DNA from: Infirmifilum sp. NZ
Lineage (GTDB): Archaea; Thermoproteota; Thermoprotei; Thermofilales; Thermofilaceae
NCBI RefSeq assembly: GCF_022693705.1
Contig: NZ_CP094288.1
Span: 442,267-484,392, forward strand
Direction: 5' to 3'
Length of the DNA: 42,126 nucleotides
Shown here piece after piece: positions 16,273 to 24,322 of this stretch (its first letter is position 1; every line of letters starts with the position of its first letter). Below the pieces are notes generated by a model. That model searched no databases. It saw only the letters and a program-made list of their open reading frames with translations, and was not told the origin of the DNA. Made by a program: the position numbers and the translations under genes.

Positions 16273-16929
16273 ATGCCCGTTATCGTGGCCCACAAGGCCA
16301 ATAAGAGAAGCCTTCTTCTGAAGTACCTTAGGGAGGGAGCTAAGGTTATAGAGTTCGACGTGGCTCGCAGGAGTGACGGAGCCCTGGTCGTCAGGCACGG
16401 GACCGAGACAGCATCCCACGGGATTAGGAGGATGATAATGGGCTACGGGTACCTCCTCATAGAGGGCCGCGACCCCTTGCTAAGGCCCAGCACTCTTGAA
16501 GAGCACTTGACGATTGTAGACGGCAGGAGCGGCGTTTGGCTGGACCTGAAGTCCCGGGGGATAGAGAGGGGGGCTGTAGCTCTCGCCCGCCGGTTCGGCG
16601 TAAAGGAGGTGATAGTCAGTAGCGGCTTCCACCACACTCTACGCCACGCCAAGGAAGCAGACAGCGCGGTTCTCGTGTTTCTCGGGAACGTCCAGTACCG
16701 CCCCGCTGACCCCGTGAAGGAGGTTGAGCTGGCCGGCGCTGACGGGGTATCCATACACTACGACTTCATCGACGGGGGGCTCGTCGAGGAGCTCCACTCT
16801 GCTGGGTACAAGGTGGCGGTCTGGACCGTGAATGACCCGGCGAAGGCGCTAGAGCTCTCGAATCTCGGAGTGGATTACATTATAACAGATGTGCCAGAAA
16901 AAATAAGAAACGTTGTTCGGGAGGCGTAA
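16273..16929 (+). CDS. ugpQ: Glycerophosphodiester phosphodiesterase
   Basis: About 218 residues from ATG 16273; a TTG at 16222 would overlap the PhoU stop, but GATATATT at 16233-16240 looks like an own TATA box placing RNA start near 16262. GDPD-family features: VIVAHKANKRS (the catalytic His of the usual AHRG motif kept, Arg-Gly replaced), EFDVARRSDGALVVRHG (metal-binding Glu/Asp and second His), GVWLDLKSRG, and the C-terminal block YKVAVWTVNDPAKALELS followed by DYIITDVPEKI. It hydrolyses glycerophosphodiesters to an alcohol and glycerol phosphate, which could feed the glycerol-3-phosphate pathway at 4570-10490 (inference). Confidence 0.85.
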   Translation: MPVIVAHKANKRSLLLKYLREGAKVIEFDVARRSDGALVVRHGTETASHGIRRMIMGYGYLLIEGRDPLLRPSTLEEHLTIVDGRSGVWLDLKSRGIERGAVALARRFGVKEVIVSSGFHHTLRHAKEADSAVLVFLGNVQYRPADPVKEVELAGADGVSIHYDFIDGGLVEELHSAGYKVAVWTVNDPAKALELSNLGVDYIITDVPEKIRNVVREA

Positions 16930-16933
16930 AATC

Positions 16934-17896
16934 CTATAGGGGCGTCACGATTCCGGGGATCCTCGGGAAAGGCTGAACCTCCGCGATGTGCGACCGCTTC
17001 GTGAGCCAGAGAACAAGCCTCTCCACACCTATCCCCGCTCCGGCACTCGGTACAAGTACTCCCCTCTTCGCGAGCTCTAAGTAGTACCTGTAAGAGTCCA
17101 TGCTCACGCCGTCTCTCCTCATCTTGTAAGCTATCTTGTCGTACTGCCACTCCCTCTCAGCGCCCGACAGCACCTCCCCGTATCCTTCAGGGAGAATCAG
17201 GTCGTAGTTGTGCCACTCCCCCCTCTCGAGGTCCTCGTAGTCGTAAAACTCCCTCGGGATGTCCGTCACCCAGAAGGGCTCGCTCGACTCGATTGAGGCC
17301 AGTGTTTCCCAATCGGGGCCGTACTTCTCTTCAAGCTCCTTCATCCTGTAAACCTTGAACGGGGCTCTGAACTTCTCCAGCTCAGCGCCGAGCTCCAATA
17401 GCTGTTTCTCACAGCACTCCTCCAGGTGCTCTACAACCTCCGACAGCACACCCTCAACTAGCCTGAAAATGTCCTCGCGCTTGGCTCCTTTTACCTCGAA
17501 GTCGAGCTGCGTGAACTCGTACGCGTGCCTCCCGGTTTTCGCGCGGTCGCGCCTCTCGACTCTGACGTTCGGTGAGAGAACGAATACCTTCTCGTAACCG
17601 GCCGCCACCAGTAGCTGCTTGTGGAGGATCATGCTCTGCGTCAGCCTCACACGCTCCCCGTAGAGTTCCAGCTCTGGGCGCGCCTCAATGCTTGCCACGG
17701 GATCGGGCCATAGGGGGTCTGTCGCTTTACTCGTCACTACCGGTAGTAGCCACGTGAAACCCCTCCTTAGGAAGGATGATGTTAAGGCGCGTAGGGTTTC
17801 TGAGAATACGTGGAGAACGAGCCTCTTTTGGGCGCTTGAAAGAGACTCGAACAAGTCGGAGACCTGTATGTTCTCGAGGAGAACCTGGGTCTTCAT
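16934..17896 (-). CDS. AsnA-like archaeal asparagine synthetase (AspRS/AsnRS paralogue)
   Basis: About 320 residues from ATG 17896, chosen for the ribosome-site-like GGGTGA just upstream; the frame opens at 17995. It is the class II aminoacyl-tRNA synthetase core alone: motif 2 in NVRVERRDRAKTGRHAYEFTQ with QLDFEV after it, and motif 3 GAGIGVERLVLWLT near the C-terminus. The N-terminal OB-fold anticodon-binding domain of AspRS/AsnRS is missing. This matches the archaeal asparagine-synthetase-related protein, which amidates free aspartate with ATP and ammonia. It ends 5 bases from the convergent phosphodiesterase stop. A tRNA-modifying role cannot be excluded from sequence. Confidence 0.82.
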   Translation of the reverse strand: MKTQVLLENIQVSDLFESLSSAQKRLVLHVFSETLRALTSSFLRRGFTWLLPVVTSKATDPLWPDPVASIEARPELELYGERVRLTQSMILHKQLLVAAGYEKVFVLSPNVRVERRDRAKTGRHAYEFTQLDFEVKGAKREDIFRLVEGVLSEVVEHLEECCEKQLLELGAELEKFRAPFKVYRMKELEEKYGPDWETLASIESSEPFWVTDIPREFYDYEDLERGEWHNYDLILPEGYGEVLSGAEREWQYDKIAYKMRRDGVSMDSYRYYLELAKRGVLVPSAGAGIGVERLVLWLTKRSHIAEVQPFPRIPGIVTPL

Positions 17897-18044
17897 GTTT
17901 TCACCCTTCTGCGGTTTGAGTCCATGAACTACACTCATAAAAGCGTTCTGAGCTTTATCCGGAAAAAGTTGCAAGTTAAACAGGTTTCTCCACAAATATC
18001 ATGAAAAATTTTCCGCTAGACCTTTTGTATGCTTGAAATTTCGC

Positions 18045-19883
18045 CTAGGAGGAGAGTAGCCTTAGCACGGACTCCAGCTCCCCTTTCCTCGTGAGAGACG
18101 CCAAATCCACGCGCGATGCATTTACCACGGGTTTACCGCTGACTTGGATGACCTTGACCGGGGTCGCTATGGGACCTACAGCCTCGCGCACCGCCCTAAT
18201 CACCTCCTCCTCTTCAGCGTCACCGTGATAGATGAGCACGGGGGCCTCCAGCCTATCAGGGTTCCTCAAGGGCAACGCTAAAGCCCAGTCCGCGCCGGCT
18301 AGTCGTGCAGCCTCCTCTAGAGCCCCGGGGCTGAGCCTGTAACCGCTGACCTTCATCACCTCGTCCCTCCTGCCGAGAGGATACACGTAGCCCTCCGGGT
18401 TCATCAACGCGAGGTCGCCTGTGTCGTAGTACCCGTTCCTCCACGCCTCGTAGAACTCCTCAGGGGCCTCCACGGGCACAGAGACCCAGGGCTTCCTGAG
18501 TACTAGCCTTCCGGGCTTTCCTCTAATACTGTTCCCAAGATCGTCGACCACGTCTACGTGGAAGCCTGGGAATGGTGGGCCCGAGGAGCCGGGCTCGATG
18601 TGCGTGAAGGTGTAGTTCACTAGGTTTCCTGTGAAAAACGTCCCGACCTCGCTTTGTATGAACATGCTTAGGACGGGGATGCTTCCACCCTTCCCGGGGT
18701 TCGAGTCGACGACGGGGTAGGGGAGGGTGCCTATGGTGGTGTACGCCCAGCGCCAGACCTCTGGCTCGAGGGGCTCGGCGGTGACGATGATCTCCCTCAG
18801 GGTGTCGTTCTTACCCGCGAAGATCGTAGAGTCCTGCTTCGAGAGCATGCGGAGGGCGCTGCTCGTGGTCAGGAACACCGTGACGGCGTAGGAGTCGATC
18901 ATGTCAATCCACCTGCTCCAGCTTGGCCAGTCGGGTGCCCCGTCGTAGAGCAGAATGGTTGATCCGAGCATCAGAGAGCCGAAGAACTGGTACGTCACGC
19001 TTGTGATCCACCCGGGCCAGACCGTGCAGAAGACCGTATCCCTGGGCCTGAGCCCGACCCACCTCGAAGTGGCGTAGGTCTGAACAAGAAAGCCTCCGGC
19101 TGGGTGGGTTATGGGCTTGAACCCGTCCGCATATGCGCTGTGGAGCCCGAAAAGCGGGCTACTCGACTCCAGGCTTTCAGCCCCAGCGCTACAATTCTCG
19201 AGGATGTCTGCGAAGCCTGTGAAGGACTCGTACGCGCCGGCAGGGTCGTTGACAATCACCTTGATTCCCGCTTCAGCGAGCTTCTCGAGCTGGGTCTTCC
19301 CCGAGCCCATGAAGTCCACGAGCCTCCCCCTCCTGAGGTAGCTGGGAGTCACGAAAAGCGCCTTAGCCCCTCTTCTGAGCACTCTGCGCGCCATCTCCGC
19401 CGGCGAGAAGCCCGTGAATATTGGTTCGAAGGGTAGCCCCGCGCGGAGCGCTCCCAGCATGAAAGCGAAGCTCTCGACGTTCGGGGGGCTGTAGACGGCC
19501 ACCCAGTCACCCTTACTCAAGCCGAGCCCCCTGAGGCCGCAGCTCACCCTTTCGGCCAGCGAGTCTAGGTCGCTGTAGGTCAGGGTGTGGCCTTCGCCGT
19601 TCTCGTTCACGTAGAGGATTGCAGTTTTGGACCACACGTTCGTCTCCTTGTGCCTCAAGATCACGTTCTCGTACGGGCTCAGCTCCCCGCCGACGAACCA
19701 CCTGGTGCTCGGCCCAAGCCCCGCTACGGCCGCTGCCCACTCGCGCTTCCACACAAGCCCCTTAGCCTGCTGGCTCCAGAAGCCCTGAAGGTCGTCGATG
19801 CTCGCCGCGTAGGCTTTGCGGTACTCCTGGAGGCTGATAGCCTTAAACCTCATGGACGGAGGGACAATCCTCTCGACACTCAT
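18045..19883 (-). CDS. Acetyl-CoA-synthetase-like protein with eroded catalytic motifs
   Basis: A 612-residue protein with the overall shape of acetyl-CoA synthetase: the N-terminal cap (DLQGFWSQQAKGLVWKREW), WFVGGELSPYENVILRH, RDTVFCTVWPGWITSVTYQF, YDTGDLALMNPEGY and GRRDEVMKVSGYRLSP. The phosphate-binding A3 loop (normally TSGTTGKPKG) is replaced by HSAYADGFKPITHPAGG, the A5 motif reads IQSEVG, and the C-terminal A10 lysine motif (PKTRSGK) reads GKPVVNASRVD. The frame is clean over all 612 codons, so this is not decay by frameshift. It follows the MBL-fold gene by 5 bases and the hypE gene before it. Activity as an acyl-CoA synthetase is doubtful. Confidence 0.7.
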   Translation of the reverse strand: MSVERIVPPSMRFKAISLQEYRKAYAASIDDLQGFWSQQAKGLVWKREWAAAVAGLGPSTRWFVGGELSPYENVILRHKETNVWSKTAILYVNENGEGHTLTYSDLDSLAERVSCGLRGLGLSKGDWVAVYSPPNVESFAFMLGALRAGLPFEPIFTGFSPAEMARRVLRRGAKALFVTPSYLRRGRLVDFMGSGKTQLEKLAEAGIKVIVNDPAGAYESFTGFADILENCSAGAESLESSSPLFGLHSAYADGFKPITHPAGGFLVQTYATSRWVGLRPRDTVFCTVWPGWITSVTYQFFGSLMLGSTILLYDGAPDWPSWSRWIDMIDSYAVTVFLTTSSALRMLSKQDSTIFAGKNDTLREIIVTAEPLEPEVWRWAYTTIGTLPYPVVDSNPGKGGSIPVLSMFIQSEVGTFFTGNLVNYTFTHIEPGSSGPPFPGFHVDVVDDLGNSIRGKPGRLVLRKPWVSVPVEAPEEFYEAWRNGYYDTGDLALMNPEGYVYPLGRRDEVMKVSGYRLSPGALEEAARLAGADWALALPLRNPDRLEAPVLIYHGDAEEEEVIRAVREAVGPIATPVKVIQVSGKPVVNASRVDLASLTRKGELESVLRLLSS

Positions 19884-19888
19884 GAGCC

Positions 19889-20482
19889 TCAGGCCTCCAT
19901 TAAGACGACTTGAGTGTAGGGCTGCGCCAGCCTCTTGAACGTGCGGGCTTGAGAGATGGTCTCCTCGTGCACGGGGACCGCGATGGCGGGCCTCAGCGTC
20001 CTCACGGCCTCCGCGGCCTCCTCCGGGTTCATTACTCCCCTCCCGGAGACCGGGAGGAAAGCCACGTCGACGAGGCCCCTGAGCTCGAGCACCTCGTCGA
20101 CGAGGTCCGTGTCCCCGGCGTGGTAGACGCGGAGCCTGGTGGGGAACTCGAGCAGGAAACCCACCCCCACGCCCTTGGGGTGGGCTTCAGCGCCGCCGTA
20201 GCCGAGGCTGTACGCGTGGACCGTGAGAAGCTTTACGCCAGCAACCAGCTCTAGCCGCTCACCGGGGGCTACCCTACGGCCAGCGAACGGGGAGTAAACG
20301 GGCACTTGAGGAGGGGTTTGGGGCGCGTGCCTCGGGTGGTTATGCGTGTAGAGAGCCGCAGTGCAGCCGTCAGGCTGAGGCACGTCAATGCATATGGAGG
20401 ACTCCATGTACGAGAGCTTGACGCCCGCGAAGCCGCTCCTGGTCAGGGTAACCCCTCTGAACTTGAGCGTTCTCAGGCTCTT
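19889..20482 (-). CDS. Metallo-beta-lactamase-fold protein, UlaG/UPF0173-like
   Basis: About 197 residues from GTG 20482, which has GAGGGA just upstream and lies after the hypE stop; TTG 20512 is also in frame. The first metal motif, normally HxHxDH, reads THNHPRH: the three His are kept but the Asp is Arg. HAGDTDLVDEV holds the later metal Asp, and VPVHEET the C-terminal His of the fold. Small MBL proteins of this group are lactonase- or hydrolase-like. The operon order is hypC, hypE, this gene, then the ACS-like gene. The Asp loss suggests at most one metal bound, or a changed function. Confidence 0.68.
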   Translation of the reverse strand, partial: KSLRTLKFRGVTLTRSGFAGVKLSYMESSICIDVPQPDGCTAALYTHNHPRHAPQTPPQVPVYSPFAGRRVAPGERLELVAGVKLLTVHAYSLGYGGAEAHPKGVGVGFLLEFPTRLRVYHAGDTDLVDEVLELRGLVDVAFLPVSGRGVMNPEEAAEAVRTLRPAIAVPVHEETISQARTFKRLAQPYTQVVLMEA

Positions 20483-20492
20483 CACCTCTCCC

Positions 20493-21542
20493 TCAGCATA
20501 TCCTTGGCACAAGCACGCCGCGCGGGGGCTCGATGACCCTAAAGCCGCCCACCGGCGTTCTGGAGAGAACGTAGCCCCTGTACTTCTCGCTGGAGCGAGC
20601 CTCGCCTATGATCCTCGCGTTGGGGAAACCTCTCGCCCTGAGCTCCCTCAGGAGCTCCTCCGCTACCTCGGGGTGCACGCTGAGCACAGCGACTCCCTCG
20701 CTGGCGAGGTAAACGGGGTCCACGCCCAGCATCTCCGCGTACCTTTTCACGTGCTCCCGGATCGGCAGCTCAGCGTCCTCCACCACGAAGACGAGGCCAG
20801 ACTCCTGAGCCCACTCGTTTAGGACACCCGCTAGGCCACCTCGCGTGGGGTCGCGGGCGGCGTTAATGTAGCCGTGGAACTTCTCTAGAACGGGGAGGAG
20901 GGGGGTTAGTGGCTTCGAGTCGCTTTTCAGGAGGCCGCTGGCTATCTCCTCCACGTCTCCGAGGCCCAGCTGCGACATGAGTATCACTGTCCCGTGGTCT
21001 CCGACGTAGTCGGTGACGATGATCTTGTCACTCGGTTTGGGCTCGTCGACTATTGGGTGCTCCGCTACCCCGAGCCCGACTGTGGTTATCACGATCCTGT
21101 CGACCTGGCCCTTCGGCATGACCTTGAAGTCCCCGCCTATCAGGGCGATGCCCTCGCTCCTCAGGACGGAGATGAATGAGTCCACTATCCTCTCGAGGCT
21201 CTCCATGGGTAAGCCCTCCTCGGCGATTATCGAGTCGAGCATTGCTAGGGGCTTTCCGCCCATCATGACCACGTCGTTGATCGACCCGTGCGCCGCGAGG
21301 CTCCCGATGTTCCCACCGGGGAAGAAGGGCGGGTTGACGGTGTAGGAGTCGACGGTCGCCACCAGGTAGCGGCCGTCCGGCAGGGGTATTAGGGAGCCGT
21401 CGTCGGGCTTGTCGATGCCCAGCCCCCTGGGAACCTTCTTCAGGCTTTCATCCACCTTGGAGAAAACGAGCCTCCTTAAGAGCTCGAGGGTCTCCGAGCC
21501 CCCCTGGCCGTGGGCGAGCGTGACTGCCTCTTCGAGGCTCAT
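20493..21542 (-). CDS. hypE: Hydrogenase maturation protein HypE
   Basis: A 349-residue protein of the PurM/HypE ATPase fold. Motifs are intact: LAHGQGGSETLELL at the N-terminus, DDGSLIPLPDG and ATVDSYTVNPPFFPGGNIG (nucleotide site), GGDFKVMPKGQVD, and RDPTRGGLAGVLNE. It ends in VPRIC, the C-terminal Cys that HypE carbamoylates and dehydrates to thiocyanate, giving the CN ligands of [NiFe] hydrogenases. ATG 21542 overlaps the hypC stop (ATGA). No hypA, hypB, hypD, hypF or hydrogenase subunit genes are in the window. Confidence 0.9.
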   Translation of the reverse strand: MSLEEAVTLAHGQGGSETLELLRRLVFSKVDESLKKVPRGLGIDKPDDGSLIPLPDGRYLVATVDSYTVNPPFFPGGNIGSLAAHGSINDVVMMGGKPLAMLDSIIAEEGLPMESLERIVDSFISVLRSEGIALIGGDFKVMPKGQVDRIVITTVGLGVAEHPIVDEPKPSDKIIVTDYVGDHGTVILMSQLGLGDVEEIASGLLKSDSKPLTPLLPVLEKFHGYINAARDPTRGGLAGVLNEWAQESGLVFVVEDAELPIREHVKRYAEMLGVDPVYLASEGVAVLSVHPEVAEELLRELRARGFPNARIIGEARSSEKYRGYVLSRTPVGGFRVIEPPRGVLVPRIC

Positions 21543-21832
21543 CGGCCACCCCTTTTCAGCTCATCGGCTAGCCTCAGGATGTTCTCGTACATGCTCGTCC
21601 AGGCTGAGGCCTCCTCGCCAACCACGCTCTTGATGAATTCTATCTGCTCGAGAATCCCCTCGGGGGTCAGCTTCGTAATGATGACGCCAGCGTGCACCAT
21701 CACGAGGTCTCCGGGCTCGATCCGGCCCTCGGATATGCCCACGAATACTTCCCGGATCACGCCGTCGCCGTAGTCCACCTTAGCGATCGACCCACTGGAC
21801 TCGACGACAACCGCGGGCGCTCCCCAGCACAT
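21539..21832 (-). CDS. hypC: Hydrogenase maturation chaperone HypC
   Basis: About 97 residues starting MCWGAPAVVVE, the HypC/HupF signature whose Cys2 binds the Fe(CN)2CO precursor; VMVHAGVIITKL carries the conserved His. I set the start at ATG 21832 because Cys must be residue 2; the frame opens at 21877. CTTTATTAAG (21859-21868, minus) is a TATA box about 30 bases upstream. The C-terminal helix (EQIEFIKSVVGEEASAWTS and beyond) is a little longer than in the common 75-90 residue form. It starts the operon with hypE and is divergent to the ferredoxin/aldehyde oxidoreductase pair. Confidence 0.88.
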   Translation of the reverse strand: MCWGAPAVVVESSGSIAKVDYGDGVIREVFVGISEGRIEPGDLVMVHAGVIITKLTPEGILEQIEFIKSVVGEEASAWTSMYENILRLADELKRGGR

Positions 21833-21944
21833 GCTAACCACCCTGACTGTATTATGACAGCTTAATAAAGGTTGCACAGCTTGTGGGCAACTCCGCGCGG
21901 TAAACGGAAAAGAATAATTGCGCGTAGTGAGACTTCCCTAGTCA

Positions 21945-22448
21945 ATGGCTCAGCACATATTCATCCTCAGGGACCCCCTGAAGTGCTCCGGTTGCAGGCT
22001 CTGCGAGGTTGCCTGTAGCCTGAAGCACGAGGGGACCGTGTGGCCCGAAGCCAGCAGGATCAGGGTCTTCGAGCTCTTCCCGGGTGTCGACGTCCCCCAC
22101 ACGTGCGCTCAGTGCAGAGATTACCCCTGCGTAAAGGCGTGCCCGGAGGGTGCCCTCAGGGCCGACGAGCGGACAGGCGCCGTCCTCGTCGACGAGACTA
22201 AGTGCACGGGCTGCGGGGCCTGCGTGCGCGCCTGCCCCGGGAAAGTGATGCGCCTGCACCCCAGAACTCGGAAGGCGATGGTCTGCGACCTGTGCGGAGG
22301 CGAGCCTGAGTGCGTTAAGGCCTGCGAGGAGGCCGGGTACTTTGCGCTCAAGGTGGTTCCCTACGAGAGCGTCGCCTACAAGGTCTACTCGGCCTTCCCG
22401 GAGGAGGTCTCGAGGAGGCTCTTCGAGACAATGTTCGGAGGCCCATGA
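21945..22448 (+). CDS. Polyferredoxin subunit with four [4Fe-4S] clusters (AOR partner)
   Basis: A 167-residue electron-transfer protein of the HycB/CooF/DMSO-reductase-B type. Four Cys groups are seen: CSGCRLCEVAC (near 14), CAQCRDYPCVKAC (near 53), CTGCGACVRAC (near 87) and CDLCGGEPECVKAC (near 113). Cytoplasmic, no signal peptide. Its stop overlaps the start of the aldehyde ferredoxin oxidoreductase gene (ATGA), so it most likely takes electrons from that enzyme. AGAATAATT at 21911-21919 is a TATA-like element placing the RNA start close to ATG 21945. Confidence 0.88.
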   Translation: MAQHIFILRDPLKCSGCRLCEVACSLKHEGTVWPEASRIRVFELFPGVDVPHTCAQCRDYPCVKACPEGALRADERTGAVLVDETKCTGCGACVRACPGKVMRLHPRTRKAMVCDLCGGEPECVKACEEAGYFALKVVPYESVAYKVYSAFPEEVSRRLFETMFGGP

Positions 22449-24322
22449 GGTGGTCTGGAGTGGTGTACGGCTACAACGGGAGGCTCTTAGAGGTGGACCT
22501 CTCCAGGGAGAAGGCGACGGTCAGGGAGCTCGAGGAAGAGGTCCTGAGGATGTTCCTCGGTGGGCGCGGGCTAGCGGCGTACCTCCTTCTCCGCGAGCTC
22601 GGGGATCGCTGGCGCGACCTTGACCCTCTCGGGGAGGAGAACATCCTCCTCTTCCTCACAGGCCCCTTGACGGGCTACTACCCTGGTGTGAAGCTGGCGG
22701 TCTCAGGTAAGTCACCGCAGAGCAACGGCATACTGGGCAGCGTCCTCTCGAGCGAGGTGGCGATAGACCTCAGGGCCGCCGGCTACGACGGGATCGTGGT
22801 CAGAGGCAGGGCGCGCGACCCCGTGTACCTGTACGTGGAGGGCGACAACGTCGAGATACGGGGTGCGGAGCACCTGTGGGGGCTTAGGGGGCGCGAGACT
22901 TACGAGAAGCTGATGAGAGAGGTGTGGTCTGAGCTCAAGCGCAAGCACCTCGCGCGGGAGGGCCTCACGAAGGAGCCAAGCTTCCTGTACATTGGCCCAG
23001 CGGGGGAGAACCTCGTGAGGACGGCGGCGGTCATGGCCAAGCTCACCCACGCCGCGGGCTACGGTGGCTACGGCGCGGTCATGGGCTCGAAGAGGCTTAA
23101 AGCCGTGGTTGTCAAGGGCTACGGGCCCATGCCCCGCGCCAAGCACCCCGATTGGGTGAAGCTTCTGATTAAGGAGGCTTGGGCGCGCCTCAACAGGAAC
23201 ACGACGTTCAAGCAGTGGGGGACCGGGTCGGGCGGCTACGCTACGGGCGCTTTGACGAGCAGCGAGCCTGTCAGGAACTGGCAGGAGGAGTGGCACGACA
23301 ACCGCTCCATGGGTCAGCAGAACTTCGAGGCCCACTGGGTTAAGCGGTACTGGGGCGACTACGGCTGCCCGTCCACCTGCATGAAGATATCCTATCTCAG
23401 GTCCGGGGACAGGAAAGGTGCCCTGACCGATACGCCTGACTACGAGCTACAGGCGTACATGGGGACCAACCTGGGCGTCTTCGAGCCGCGCGCGTGCATA
23501 TACCTCTCCTCGGTCGCAGACGACCTGGGGCTGTGCGGCATACAGACCGGCAACCTGCTGGGGTTCGTGGCCGAGCTGTACGAGAAGGGTATCCTCACCA
23601 GGGAGGAGCTTCACGGGATAGAGCCCAGGTGGGGGAACGCGGAGGCGTTCGCTAGGCTCATGGAGCTCATTGCGAGGCGGGAGGGCATAGGAGACCTTAT
23701 GGCCGAGGGCACCCTGCGATTCGCGCTGGCGGTGAGCAAGCGGAAAGGAGTTGACGCGACGAGGTACGCGGTCCACTCCAAAGGCGTTGGAATCGGCGCG
23801 CACGGCGTGAGAAGTGGGAAAGACTACCTGCCGCACTTCTCCTATGCGACGAGCACTCAGGGTGGGGACCACACCTCGGCCCCCAGGAAGCCCTTCGACG
23901 CCCCATGGGGAGAGCTATGGATGACGTTCCCTGACTCCGCAGTCATATGCGCATTCAACGCGATCGACGACCTGATGTTCCAGTTCCTCGAAGCCATAAC
24001 AGGCTTCGGGATAACCCGCGAGGAGTGGATGAGCGTGCACGGCAAGAGGATACTCGCGCTGCAACGCATCGCGTTGCTCCTCGGTGGCCCCGACGTCAGC
24101 TGGAGGCCACTCGTAGACGACGACCTGCCCCCGCGGTTCTACGAGCCGCTACCCTCAGGCCCCTTCAAGGGTAAGGCAGTTGACAGGGGTGAGCTGGAGA
24201 GGGCGCGTGCCGAGTACTTTGCCTTCATGGGTTGGGATGAGCGCGGCGTGCCGACCCCAGAGACGCTCGACGCCCTGGGCTTGGGGTTCGCTAAGAGCTT
24301 AATTCCCCTTGTTGGGGCCTAG
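22445..24322 (+). CDS. aor: Aldehyde ferredoxin oxidoreductase family, tungsten-pterin enzyme
   Basis: A 625-residue AOR-family protein. N-terminal pterin-binding domain: GGRGLAAYLLLREL (39-52), LTGPLTGYYPG and SGKSPQSNGILG. Then PAGENLVRTAAVMAKLTHAA and GYGGYGAVMGSKRLKAVVVKG, typical of AOR. The cubane cluster motif CX2CX3C reads D305-Y-G-C308-P-S-T-C312, so its first Cys is Asp; the distant ligand Cys502 (SAVICAFN) is kept. Family reaction: oxidation of aldehydes to acids with ferredoxin; the substrate is not readable from sequence. The dedicated polyferredoxin upstream suggests a two-subunit form. Its stop overlaps, tail to tail, the end of the hemerythrin relic. Confidence 0.87.
   Translation: MRWSGVVYGYNGRLLEVDLSREKATVRELEEEVLRMFLGGRGLAAYLLLRELGDRWRDLDPLGEENILLFLTGPLTGYYPGVKLAVSGKSPQSNGILGSVLSSEVAIDLRAAGYDGIVVRGRARDPVYLYVEGDNVEIRGAEHLWGLRGRETYEKLMREVWSELKRKHLAREGLTKEPSFLYIGPAGENLVRTAAVMAKLTHAAGYGGYGAVMGSKRLKAVVVKGYGPMPRAKHPDWVKLLIKEAWARLNRNTTFKQWGTGSGGYATGALTSSEPVRNWQEEWHDNRSMGQQNFEAHWVKRYWGDYGCPSTCMKISYLRSGDRKGALTDTPDYELQAYMGTNLGVFEPRACIYLSSVADDLGLCGIQTGNLLGFVAELYEKGILTREELHGIEPRWGNAEAFARLMELIARREGIGDLMAEGTLRFALAVSKRKGVDATRYAVHSKGVGIGAHGVRSGKDYLPHFSYATSTQGGDHTSAPRKPFDAPWGELWMTFPDSAVICAFNAIDDLMFQFLEAITGFGITREEWMSVHGKRILALQRIALLLGGPDVSWRPLVDDDLPPRFYEPLPSGPFKGKAVDRGELERARAEYFAFMGWDERGVPTPETLDALGLGFAKSLIPLVGA

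Noticed and set aside
22712-23335. 207-codon open frame on the minus strand
   Set aside because: Antisense to the aldehyde ferredoxin oxidoreductase gene, His/Arg/Pro-rich with no domain; shadow.
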